A stretch of DNA of 64,000 bases from Saururus chinensis. Lineage: Eukaryota > Streptophyta > Magnoliopsida > Piperales > Saururaceae. The DNA lies in assembly GCA_035235625.1 (NCBI GenBank), contig CP141141.1, forward strand, positions 41,377,719 through 41,441,718. Reading direction: 5' to 3'. The position numbers were made by a program, and so were the translations under genes. The notes under the pieces were generated by a model. That model saw only the letters and a list, made by a program, of their open reading frames with translations, made no database searches and was not told the origin of the DNA. Below are positions 25,380-35,345 of the stretch, one piece after another; position 1 is the stretch's first letter; each line of letters starts with the position of its first letter.

Positions 25380-26250
25380 TAAAATTCGCCGCGGCCGAAA
25401 TTTCGCCCACGCTTTATACCTCCCCCCCGCCCCCCCCGTATTTTCCCCCAACGCCAGGATGCCGACCGCCGAGCCGCCCCTCCTCTCCTCCCTCCTCCAT
25501 TGACCACCCGCCGTCCACCGCTCTGCACCTCCGGCTTCTAAACCCCGGCCGCCCTGCTCTCCTCTGCCGCCCTTCCCCTGCCCTGTCTGCCACTCTACAC
25601 CGCCGCCTTCCCCTCCCCTCCCCCCTTCTCCTCTACCACCTTCCCACACCGACTCCCCCTTTCCCTCCCGCCGCCCCCTTCTCCCCGGCTCCCCACTCCC
25701 CTCCGCCTCCTCTCTCCCACTCCCGCCCTTTCGAGCCGGATTCCGGCGGCATAGCCGGAATCTGGCCCCCCTCCCGCTACCCCCTTTCCCTAGCTCCCCA
25801 CTCCATCCCGCTCCGCCCATTTCTCGAGCCGGATTCTAGTGGCCCCCCTCCCTCCCAATCCCCCCTCCGGCTCCCTTCTCTTTCCCCAGCTCCCCTCTCC
25901 CTCCTGCTCCCCCGGCTCACCCCTCCCTCCCGGTCCCCCCTCCGGCTCCCTTCTCCCACCCCGGCTCCTCCCTCCCTCCCAATCCCCCTTCAGCTCCCTT
26001 CTCCCTCCCCGGCTCCTCCCTCCCTCCCGGTCCCCCCTCTCCCCAGTTCCCCGCTCCCCCTCAGCTCCACCTCTCCCCAACCGGCCCCCTCCCCCAAAGC
26101 ATCCCCCTCACCCCACAGCGCACCCCCTCCCCCCACCCACCCGCCCCCTTCCCAGCCGGCCCCCTCTCCGCAGCTGCCTCCCCGCCCCCTCTCCCCCAGC
26201 CGCACCCCCTCCCTCCCCGGTGGGCCACTAGGCCCACCGGGGATTTTTTT
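25380..26250. repeat. C-rich block inside the CACTA element
   Basis: About 870 bp of C-rich, G-poor DNA on the plus strand. Its composition is opposite to the GA blocks and far more GC-rich than the rest of the window. Repeated phrases 'ccggctcc', 'tcccttctccc' and 'ccccctccggct' show internal tandem growth. It is open on both strands as Pro/Ser-rich (plus) or Gly/Arg/Glu-rich (minus) frames with no domain. It could be a captured and expanded GC-rich host exon or promoter, which is unproven. Confidence 0.6.
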
Positions 26251-26477
26251 TAAATCAATTAATGTATTAGTGACGCTTATAAAGCATCGCTAATAATAAA
26301 TAGCGACGCTTTGTAAGCGTCGTTAATAATAATTTATTATAAATTTGATTTAATTGTAATTTTTTTAATTTTATAGTGACGCATAGAGAGCGTCACTAAT
26401 AAGTAATTATTAGCGACAGTTTCTCTATACGTCGCTAATAAATTTATTTTTTTATTTTTTAAATTTTTTTTTATATT

Positions 26478-26505
26478 TTTAGGGTTTAGGGTTTAGGGTT
26501 TAGGG
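26478..26505 (+). repeat. Interstitial telomere-type repeat (TTTAGGG)4
   Basis: Four uninterrupted copies of the plant telomere unit lie inside the right arm of the CACTA element, directly before a GACGCTTATG palindrome arm. Confidence 0.95.
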
Positions 26506-26924
26506 ACGCTTATGTATATACGTCGCTAATAACTTATTTTTTAAATTTTTTTAAAAATTAATTTTCGTTTAGCGACGTAAGGAAAGCGTCGTTAGTAGAT
26601 TATTATTAGCGACACTAGATAATATACGTCGCTAATAAGTTATTATTAGCAACTTATAATAAACGTCGCTTATACCGTTATTAGCGACGTTTTTTTATAT
26701 ACGTCGCTAATAGGTAATAGCGACGGCACTTTTTTCGACGCTTTTAGCGACGTTTATTATACGTCGCGAAAAGGCAAAGTGACGCTTAGGAGACTATTAG
26801 CGACGCATAATTGCGTCGCTAATAGTCCTTTTTGTTGTAGTGACTCCCTCATCTGAACCCCATTTTGGGCATTTTTATTAGTGTTGTAAAGCTATTTTTA
26901 TCTACTTTCTATATATAAAGTCTC

Positions 26925-26952
26925 GTTTATATGAGCCCGGGCTCATATAAAC
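26925..26952. repeat. Perfect 28-bp palindrome
   Basis: GTTTATATGAGCCC is followed immediately by its exact reverse complement, with no spacer. It lies 83 bp beyond the CACTA end, inside the old LTR relic. Confidence 0.9.
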
Positions 26953-27079
26953 TTTTCCCATATATCAAACCTAAAATATTTGCACTGTAGAAGTTATTGT
27001 AATGTGAATGTCCGAGGATCTAACTCACTATTTTCAACACAGCCAACTAAGAAGACTTAAGAAATTCTTGGATGTTACA

Positions 27080-27871
27080 TAGACAACTATTAATATGAAA
27101 GCCAACCGTACTTTTGAAGTTAAGATAGAATACAACATATTGTTGGTGTTTCCCCACATGTGCCCCCACTTTAGAAAAACCAAAAGACATGTTGTTTCAG
27201 TTAATAAATTCTGAAATTCGTAATTAATATTGAATGAACAAGGAGAAATGTATAAGAAGCATCCAATGGTGTCTCTTTGATGGGAACTTATACCATATAG
27301 CTATATATAGGCCTGGTCTCTTCATTCCTTTATCAACCAAGAAGGATTCTCCATTATTTCTGCTCACGAGAGTGAAAAAGGTTTGGATGTTTTGCTGGAA
27401 TTCTAAATTGGCTTTCTTGGTGTTTATATTGCTTTAAGGAAACATTTTTTATGCTCCACTCTAACAATGAGCAGAGTGTAAGGAATACCTATGAAGCAGC
27501 ACACACACTAGTATACATTAGCGCAAGTATTACTTCTCCTTATGCTCGGCTCATATGAGTAGGGAGGATGAAAATTGCTTCCCACTATGAAGGTACACTT
27601 CCGTTTAGCAAATTTATTACCTTGTACTTTTTACTGAGCACGACACAATACATGTATCTTCTCCTGCATGCATGGCTCAAGGCTTGGTGTGTTCCATTCT
27701 TCAAGCATGGCATTTGGCAGCGGTGCTTCTGGCAAAATTTACTTTCAAGGCTGAAGTGCCGAAATGTTTATTTGTCGTAATAGAGCTCAAAATAGTTTCA
27801 TCATATTATGAATGAGTAAGCTTAAAGAAACCGATTTCCAAAACAAGCTTAAAGAAAACGGAGAGGATATA
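27080..27871 (-). other. 3' flank of SDR2 (duplicated segment)
   Basis: No gene is supported. From about 27640 the text ('acatgtatcttctcctgcatgc ... gtgtgttccattcttca ... gtgccgaa') matches the region below SDR3 at 42020-42200 and partly that below SDR4 near 63000. It is therefore shared flank of the tandem duplication. The open frames here (27234-27437, 27568-27780) lie in that non-coding flank. Confidence 0.55.
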
Positions 27872-28529
27872 GTGTTAGGGTTATTACAAAAATATATTGC
27901 AGATTGAATACAAAACACAATTAACATGCAAATTATCACACATAAATATATTCTCAAATATATATATATGCATATAAATTAAATACCAGAGAAAGAAGAG
28001 AAATTTATGAACCAGGTTCGAGGCGCGATACACACTGGCCTTGAAACAGATACGCCGCCCTCCGTGCACAGGCGTTCCAGAGCGTTCCGTTCCTGAGATA
28101 CAACAAACCACATAGCCCGTTTGAAGGTGCACTTCCACTCAAATAGGCAGGATCTCAATCTGGGTAGACTCTATTGCTTAGAGAAGAACTCAGAAAACCA
28201 GAGTGAAAAGAAGAAGTGATTTTCCAGAATTTTCCCTCTCAGTAAATCAAAGAACAGATCGATGAAAAAGAAAGGAGCGCCTTTGTTTTCTCTCTGTTGA
28301 AGTCTCTGTATTTCTCCCGTCGGTCTTTTTGATTATAACACACTCCCGAGTCTAAAACGGCTAAGTTTTTAATAACCGTCGCGTAAATCATTGTGACTAA
28401 TTTTTTTTCAGAAATCCGTTAGGCCGTTCGAACGGGGCAACACCCTTTCAAACGGGGCAATCGATCGGGCGACTGGGCGTTCGATCGGCTCAACTCCAGC
28501 CTGCTTTTATATTACGTCAGAAACCAACA
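27872..28529. mobile_element. Solo LTR with 5-bp target duplication TATAG
   Basis: The 658-bp insert begins TGTTAGGG and ends CCAACA, flanked by TATAG at 27867-27871 and 28530-28534. Without it the flanks join as 'gatatagcttgcattatatcc', which parallels SDR4's flank ('gatagctatattgaaaacattatatcc'), the empty state. It has no coding region, so it is an LTR left by LTR-LTR recombination. Read on minus it starts TGTTGG and ends CCCTAACA, which looks like the natural orientation. Its family differs from the other LTRs in the window. Confidence 0.85.
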
Positions 28530-28705
28530 TATAGCTTGCATTATATCCAAATACGATTCTACTTTACATACCTTAGTCAAATAAAATATTATATTCTTGT
28601 AAGCACTATGTGAAGAAATCATAAACTCAAACCAAGTACATTGTTTACGGAAAGACATAACAGACATTTAGTAGTAAAATTCAGTCAGCTCGTACAGCAT
28701 GATGC
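28530..28705 (-). other. Probable 3' UTR of SDR2
   Basis: The sequence below the SDR2 stop is conserved with the same position of the other copies ('gaagaaatcataaactcaaacc', 'ttcagtcagctcgtacagcatgatg'). Confidence 0.5.
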
Positions 28706-29201
28706 TTAACTTTTCATAGCCATCCGGAGAATACCCTCCCTAACAAATATTGGCAAGTGATATAGAATTGCAAGGAGTGTTGACAAGTAACCGTAAGAGA
28801 ACCAAGCTGGAGGCTTTGTCTTGAGAACTGCAGCCACTGTTCTCTGAGCGAACTCATCTGTAGGAGTAGCCTTGTGGCTGTAGGTTCTCTGAGCCCTACT
28901 CCGCATAGCATCATCAAACGCTTTGAATAGAATCCAATCAGGAAGTTTATTGTATTTATCCAGAGCAGATTTTCCAATATTTGATTGAATTGCACCCGGA
29001 ACAACATTTATAACATCTATCCCGAGAGACTTAAGTTCCGATCTGCACTAACACAAAACTTTAAGGCAGTAAGGAAATAGATTATTGTTGCTATCGCAAA
29101 CTGACTGGCTTTTTGCTCGTCAGTTTTCCTAGTCAGGAAATGATAATTTAAGCTACTTGAATGTTACAGGAAAACTGAAAATTTAAACTCGCATATGTAT
29201 T

Positions 29202-29267
29202 TTGATTGGATTAGATAAGTAGGCCTCACACAAAGTTCACTTAGGCCTATGTATCTAATCCAATCAA
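29202..29267. repeat. Foldback hairpin in SDR2 intron 2
   Basis: The 25-bp arm TTGATTGGATTAGATA... ends in AGGCCT. Its complement lies 16 bp away, with about three mismatches. A decayed relative ('gattggattaggaagag') lies in SDR3 intron 2 near 44280. Confidence 0.75.
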
Positions 29268-29909
29268 CACACAGTGTGAGTTTTTCTTGTGTGTTTTTGA
29301 TGTGAAAATATCATTTTCCATTAAGATACCATGTACCTTTTCTAACTCAGTGACCGGGCATGCTGTACACTGACAAAAGAACATGCTAGAATAAGATTGT
29401 TTATCAGCTAAAAAGACTAGCAAGGCAATTGTTGTTCCAATAAAAAGTTCCAAAAGACAAACCTCAAGCTGTCAGTTAAGGCATGTAGAGCAGCCTTTGA
29501 TGCCGAATAAGCACCAGCCCATGGTCCGGGGGCTAAAGCAGCGATACTTCCCACGTTAACAATTTTGCCCTTCCCTCTACTAGCCATATGAGGCACAACA
29601 GCCTGAATTACCCTCATTGGACCTGTATCAATTCAAGGATAATACACAACATGAATTGCAACTCACTGAAAGTATTCGACAGAAAGTGCAATACTCCTAA
29701 TTCACTGAATGCGTCTTAAAAATCAACGGGGGTCTTCTCCAAATCTCTGAATTTTTACATCAAAAAGAAGACTAAACGAGAGACTGAATTCGCAGAGGAT
29801 ATCAAAACTACCGTAAACATTGGTATCGAACGTATTCTCGACGGCCGACAGCGGAATTTCGGCGAGAGGGCCCACGCAAGGGACCCCAGCATTGTTCACG
29901 ACGATATCA

Positions 29910-30789
29910 TGTTATAAATATATCTTCGTACCTTTGCCTGGTTTTTGATGAGAAATCTTACTAAAAGAAGTATGACCGAATCAAGTAATTCACTCTGTCC
30001 TTAAGACAGAATTCGCCCTCCCTTATAAGTGCTTAGGATCTCGTAGGCATCTGTCTCCCAGGATAAGACGGTCAACCATACACCGTAGGAGCACTTCCAA
30101 GACGGTATATGCAGCGAACTACAGTGAGAGTGCTAACACGCATACGCAGAATGACAATGACGATAAATCCCAAAATCGGATTCATGCAGAAATCTGTTTT
30201 CGTGATTTTATAGGAAAACCCGTTGAAGAAGACAACCATTCCCGTCCAAACGGATGCGTCCATCCGTGAAGGACACAACCTTTAGTGAAAACAAACCGGA
30301 CCCAAACCAATTCAATAGACCAAATGAATTTGTCCCAAAATAATAATATCATGTTGACCCAACCCAACCCAACCCGGCCCGGCCGGCTGCGCGTGTGAAC
30401 CAAACCAAACCAAACCAAACCGAACCGAACCGAGCCGAGCCGGCCGGCCGGACGGCGGCGGCGCGCGCGTGTGGGTTAGCCCACCTAGGTGCATTGGTCT
30501 AACATCTCTCTCCCCCACAAAAGTGGGTTGGCCCAAGGGCCTAACATGTAAGGCCAAACTAATGCCTTATATACCAACACCATTAACTTCACCTAGGCGA
30601 TGTGGGACTATTCACTCCTTCAACCAATTCCCATGTGTTATTCTCATTCAATCTGAAGTGGGCTTGGGCTCTCTCTCTCTACCAAATGGGCTTGACCCAC
30701 TTGAACAATATGGGCTTGACCCACATATCCATTATCATGCCCATCTAACAAAATGGGCTTAACCCATTTCTTAATGCCCACTTCTAACA
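29910..30789 (-). repeat. Copia 3' LTR
   Basis: 880 bp, the left copy of the pair. It contains an unstable tract of (AACCC)n, (AACCAA)n and (GCCGG)n near 30358-30475 that differs in length from the other LTR. Its edge sits directly before the remaining 98 bp of SDR2 exon 1. Confidence 0.92.
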
Positions 30790-30800
30790 ATCCTCCACAT
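30790..30800 (-). promoter_or_regulatory. Copia polypurine tract
   Basis: ATGTGGAGGAT on minus lies immediately before the 3' LTR start TGTTA, the expected primer site for plus-strand DNA synthesis. Confidence 0.8.
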
Positions 30801-31374
30801 GAATGAGAATTGGCTGGATAACCATGCAAAATAATGCAGACAAACCGTGAAAGCAACATTGAAAAGATCATGCATGGGGGTGAGGTAGCTTTTGGCTTTG
30901 AACCTTCCCTTGTAAAAACTATCGGGTCTACTGGCTAATCAGTGAACGTGATGTCTTGAACTGTTCAACCGTTTGTGTAAACCGAGACAATAGAATTCAC
31001 GCAATCACTTCTCGGACACCTTTGTAGTTCTCATTATTGTGTTCATTTCGGCCCTGAACAAACCTGGTTTCATGAGTGCTTTAGAAGATTTAGCCTTAAA
31101 ATCCTCATAGAAGCGGCCCCTTCACACTCATATAGGTGATTCTCATTAAGAGTATCCTGCAATACCCCACTTAAATTAATTCAAGCTATGAGAACCATTA
31201 AAAGCAAAGCTTATCCTAATTCACTCTGCAAACATCACTATCTCATCATATGAATGGGGACGAGATATTATCTCAATAGTGATTCCCCTTAAATCCCCCA
31301 CAATTCGGTTGTCCCTTTGAACCTAGATCTTGGGATCTCCAGTCAACAAGGTTGGGTTGCCATTATGGTGATTC

Positions 31375-34300
31375 TTAATGTATAGGCTTCAAGCCCATTC
31401 CCCTCGATGAACTGCTCACTTGTTCTTTGGTCAAACCCTTAGTAAGCGGATCCGCAATATTTTCTTTTGACCTAACATACTCAATGGAAATTATTCCATT
31501 AGAGAGCAATTGTTTTATAGTATTGTGCCTCCGACGTATATGTCGAGACTTACCATTATACAAGTTACTTTGTGCCCTTCCTATAGCCGATTGGCTATCA
31601 CAATGTATGCAAATAGGTGGCACAGGTTTCCCCCACATTGGAATATCCTCTAAAAAATTACGAAGCCACTCAGCCTCTTCGCCTGCTCTATCAAGCGCTA
31701 TAAATTCAGATTCCATGGTAGATCTTGCTATACATGTTTGTTTCGAGGATTTTCAAGACACTGCTGCACCTCCAAGAGTAAAGACATATCCACTAGTGGA
31801 TTTCGAGTCTTTTGTATCAGATATCCAGTTTGCATCACAGTAACCCTCGAGTACTGCTGGATACCTTGTATAATGCAGCCCATAGTTCAAGGTATATCTC
31901 AGATATCTAAGAACCCTGACTACAGCCTTCCAGTGGTCTGCCCCTGGGTTGCTATTAAATCTACTCAGTTTACTCACTGAGTACGCTATGTCGGGTCTCG
32001 TACAATTCATAATGTAATTGAGACTGCTAATAATTTGAGAATATTTAAGTTGTGATATGCTCTCTCCCGTGTTTTTGCTTAAATGCAATGTCACATCCAC
32101 AGGTGTTCTCGCTGAACGATTATCATTCTGATTAAATTTTTCTAAGATTTTCTCAATGTAATGAGATTGTGATAATACATATCCATCAGATGTTCTAGTG
32201 ATTTTCATCCCTAGTATGACATCTGCAACACCCATATCTTTCATGTCAAACTGTTTGTTCAACATCTTCTTTGTAGTTTTAATGATATTATCATTGCTAC
32301 CAATAATTAGCATATCATCTACATAAAGACATACAATGACATAGCCTTCAGGTCTATCTTTCACATAAACACATTTATCACATTCATTAATTTTGAATCC
32401 ATTTGACATCATCATTTTGTCAAATTTTTCATGCCATTACTTAGGTGCTTGTTTAAGTCCATAAAGAGATTTAACAAGTCTGCACACTTTATTTTCTTGA
32501 CCCGGTACAACAAACCCTTCAGGTTGTTGCATATAAATTTCCTCATTCAAGTCACCATTCAAGAATGCGGTTTTCACATCCATTTGATGTATTTCAAGAT
32601 TATTCAAAGCAGCAATAGCAATTAACATCCTAATGGAAGTTATCCTTGTGACGGGTGAATATGTATCAAAATAATCTTGACCTTCTTTTTGCTTGTATCC
32701 TTTGATAACAAGTCAAACTTTATATTTGTCAATTGATCCATCAGCCTTCATCTTCCTCTTAAATATCCACTTGTATCCTAGAGGTTTACTCCCTGGTGGT
32801 AAATCTACCAACTCCGAAGTATGATTTTGCATAATGGATTCAATTTCACTGTTTACTGCCTCCTTCCAATATTGTGCTTCAAGAGAAGACATGGCTGCCT
32901 TAAAGCTTTGAGGCTCATTTTTCAACAAATAAGTTAGAAAGTCTGGACCAAAGGATTTTGATGTTCTAGCACGTTTGCTACGTCTAGGTTCATCATCCTC
33001 TCCTTCTCGGTCTTCACTATTGTCCTTTTCAACATCCAAAGTTCTTGTAAAAGAACTTTCCTTTTGTGTAGAATTCAACGGGAAAATATTTTCAAAAAAC
33101 GAAGCATTCCTGGATTCAATCACAGTATTGACATTTACATCAGGAATATCCGATTTATGAACAAGAAAACGATATGCACTGCCATTATTGGCATAACCAA
33201 TGAATACACAATCAATGGTCTTTGGTCCAATTTTTATCCTCTTCGGATTAGGGACCGCCACTTTTGCTAAACACCCCCACACTTTTAAGAATTTGTAGGA
33301 AGGCTTTCGACCTTTCCATAATTCATATGGTGTTTGCAAGGTTTTCTTATGAGGTATTTTGTTGAGAATATAATTTGCTGAAAGCAGAGCTTCCCCCCAC
33401 ATGTTCTGAGGTAACCCAGAACTTATTAACATGGCATTCATCATTTCTTTTAAAGTTCTATTTTTCCGTTCAGCAACTCCATTTTGCTGAGGTGAATAGG
33501 GTGCCGTTGTTTGGTGTATAATACCGTGTCGTGAACAAAAATCACCAAAAGGTGATTCATATTCCCCCACCTCTATCACTTCTTAGAACCTTGATTTTCT
33601 TGCCAAGTTGATTCTCAACTTCTGTTTTATATAAAATAAACATGTCAATGGCCTCATCTTTACTTCTCAACAAGTAGACATAACAAAAGCGAGTGCAATC
33701 GTCTATAAATGTAATAAAGTACTTTTTACCTCCTCTTGTTTGAACAAGTTTTAAATCACATACATCGCTGTGAATTAACTCAAGAGGTTCAATACATCTT
33801 GAAATACTTTGGAAAGATTTCCTTGTTAATTTTGATTCCACACAAGTTTCGCATTTATGACTTGAGTCAATATTAAACTTAGGCAAATAATCCATATTAA
33901 TTAATCTTCGTAAAGCATCATAATTAACATGGCCTAATCTAGCGTGCCACACATCGCATGACTCAATCATATACGAGGAAGAAGCATTTGCATTCTTAAT
34001 AACAGAAATCGGTACAATGGTGAGTACATTGAGCTTGAAAAGCCCTTCATTTAGGTACCCTTTACCCACATACAACCCTCCCTTGGTTAATACAAATTTA
34101 TCGGACTCAAAAACCAACTTAAAGCCATTCTTGCTCAGCAAGGATCCGGACACCAAATTCTTTCGAATTTCCGGCACATGTAGCACATTATTGAGTGTGA
34201 GCTCTTTTCCTGAAGTCATCTTCAGCACGACCTTGCCAAGTCCTTCAACCTTCGCCGTAGAGGAGTTGCCCATAAACAGCTGTTCACCATTCTCCACGGG

Positions 34301-34828
34301 CTGATAAGTGGAGAACATCTTCTTATTAGAGCAAACATGTCGAGTAGCCCCGGTGTCGACCCACCATTCACGAGCGTTCGTGACCATGTTCACTTCCGAA
34401 ACAACAGCGGAAAGGTTGATGTCATTCACATTGGTGGAGAGAGTCTCCACTTCAGTCATGTGGGCTTGTGCATTCTTCTTCTTGGAATCATCTTGTTTCT
34501 TCCGTTTCCGACAATCCTTAGCCTTGTGGCCCATTTTGTCACAGACATAGCACTTGCCCTTGAATTTGGCTTTGTTGGAGTCATTGTTCGACTGTCCAGC
34601 ATGATGCTTCCTCTTCTTGTTGTTGAAGCTATTGTTTTTGTGGCCTTGTTCCACAACGTTGACTTTGGCTTCCATGCCATAACCCCGGTTTTCTTTTCTA
34701 GCACGGTTGTCCTCTTCAATCCTTAACCTCACAATCAAGTCTTCCATGTTCATCTCCTTTCTCTTATGCTTTAAGTAATTCTTGAAATCCTTCCGGGATG
34801 GTGGTAATTTTTCTATTATAGCTGCCAC
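31375..34828 (-). pseudogene. Copia pol region: gag C-terminus, protease, integrase, RT, RNase H (defective)
   Basis: The frame starting at 34828 carries the knuckle CYVCDKMGHKAKDC, the protease motif WWVDTGA and the integrase zinc site (HARLGH ... CETC) with its first catalytic Asp. A frameshift at about 33560-33575 moves the rest into another frame. That frame holds the integrase core end (YSPQQNGVAERKNRTL), RT with CLYVDD, and RNase H (SKENIADPLTKGL). In-frame stops lie at 32713-32715 (TGA), 32437-32439 (TAA) and 31753-31755 (TGA). Each is one transition from the conserved codon. No functional polyprotein can be made. Confidence 0.93.
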
Positions 34829-35345
34829 CGGAAAGACTCACTTAAAGTCATTCCCTCTGCATGAATATCATGCAGATAACTTGGAGGTCTTGAACTTGAG
34901 TGATCACGGTTTTAGAGTCCACCATTTTGAAGTCAAGAAATTTGCCGACCACGAACTTCTTCGTTCCAAAGCATCCTCGCCTTGTACTTCTTGTCTAAGG
35001 ACTCCCACGGTGCCTTAGCACTTTTCATCGAATCAGTACACATTGTATAATGTGTTGTCCAACCCATTAAGGATATAATTACGGCATAGAAAATCAGCAT
35101 GTTTCCATGCATCAACAGCCGCAATGTACCGTCTTGTCTTCTTTTTTCTCCTCAGTGAGAATAGGGACTTCCTCTTGAAGGAAGCGGGCTAAGTTCAGGG
35201 TGGTGAGATAGAAGAGCATTTTCTGCTGCCATCGTTTAAAATCCTCCCCATTGAACTTCTCTGGTTTCTCCCCTTTAATTTGAAGAGGAGCAGTCACCGA
35301 AGTGGGCATAAGTACCGATGTCAAGTGGGTACCTTCAACATCCAT
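34829..35345 (-). pseudogene. Copia gag N-terminal region (frameshifted)
   Basis: An ATG at 35345 opens a 77-aa frame with the gag-like GEKPEKFNGEDFKRWQQKML, typical of the Copia gag (UBN2-type) start. It ends in a frameshift, and continuing fragments occur in other frames (WESLDKKYK near 35000). The region is interrupted at least twice before the 34828 frame resumes. Confidence 0.8.

Larger units (their letters stand above)
21742..26842. mobile_element. Non-autonomous CACTA (En/Spm-type) transposon, 5.1 kb
   Basis: The termini are perfect 13-bp inverted repeats, CACTACAACAAAA at 21742 and TTTTGTTGTAGTG ending at 26842, flanked by the 3-bp target duplication ACT (21739-21741 and 26843-26845). 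All three features are diagnostic of CACTA elements. The interior holds close to 40 imperfect palindromes of TTAGCGACGC...GCGTCGCTAA type, six purine-rich blocks and a C-rich block. No transposase frame is present, so mobility would need a TNPA/TNPD-type supply in trans. The palindromes occupy the subterminal positions where CACTA transposases bind, but here they also run through the middle. Confidence 0.92.
21390..27079 (-). repeat. Old Gypsy-like LTR relic, split by the CACTA insertion
   Basis: When 21742-26842 and one ACT copy are left out, the two flanks read continuously as an LTR end ('cggtcatgact' then 'ccctcatctgaac'). It is collinear with 2950-3425 ('gagtcgtatct' then 'ccctcatccggac'). 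The end at 27079 ('ggatgttaca') gives TGTAACATCC on the minus strand. The left limit is approximate. Confidence 0.5.

Noticed and set aside
25260..26231. Long open frames (186 aa minus, 130 aa plus) over the C-rich block
   Set aside because: Open on both strands because of base composition. The products are low-complexity Gly/Arg or Pro/Ser with no start context, splice sites or motifs.
21742..26842. CRISPR-like reading of the regularly repeated AGCGACG palindromes
   Set aside because: The spacers are AT-rich and variable in length, the termini are CACTA with an ACT duplication, and the genome is a plant's.
30182..30762. Open frames inside the Copia LTR (also at 36624-37202)
   Set aside because: They occur identically in both LTRs, are low-complexity and contain no domain. 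The LTR role explains the sequence.
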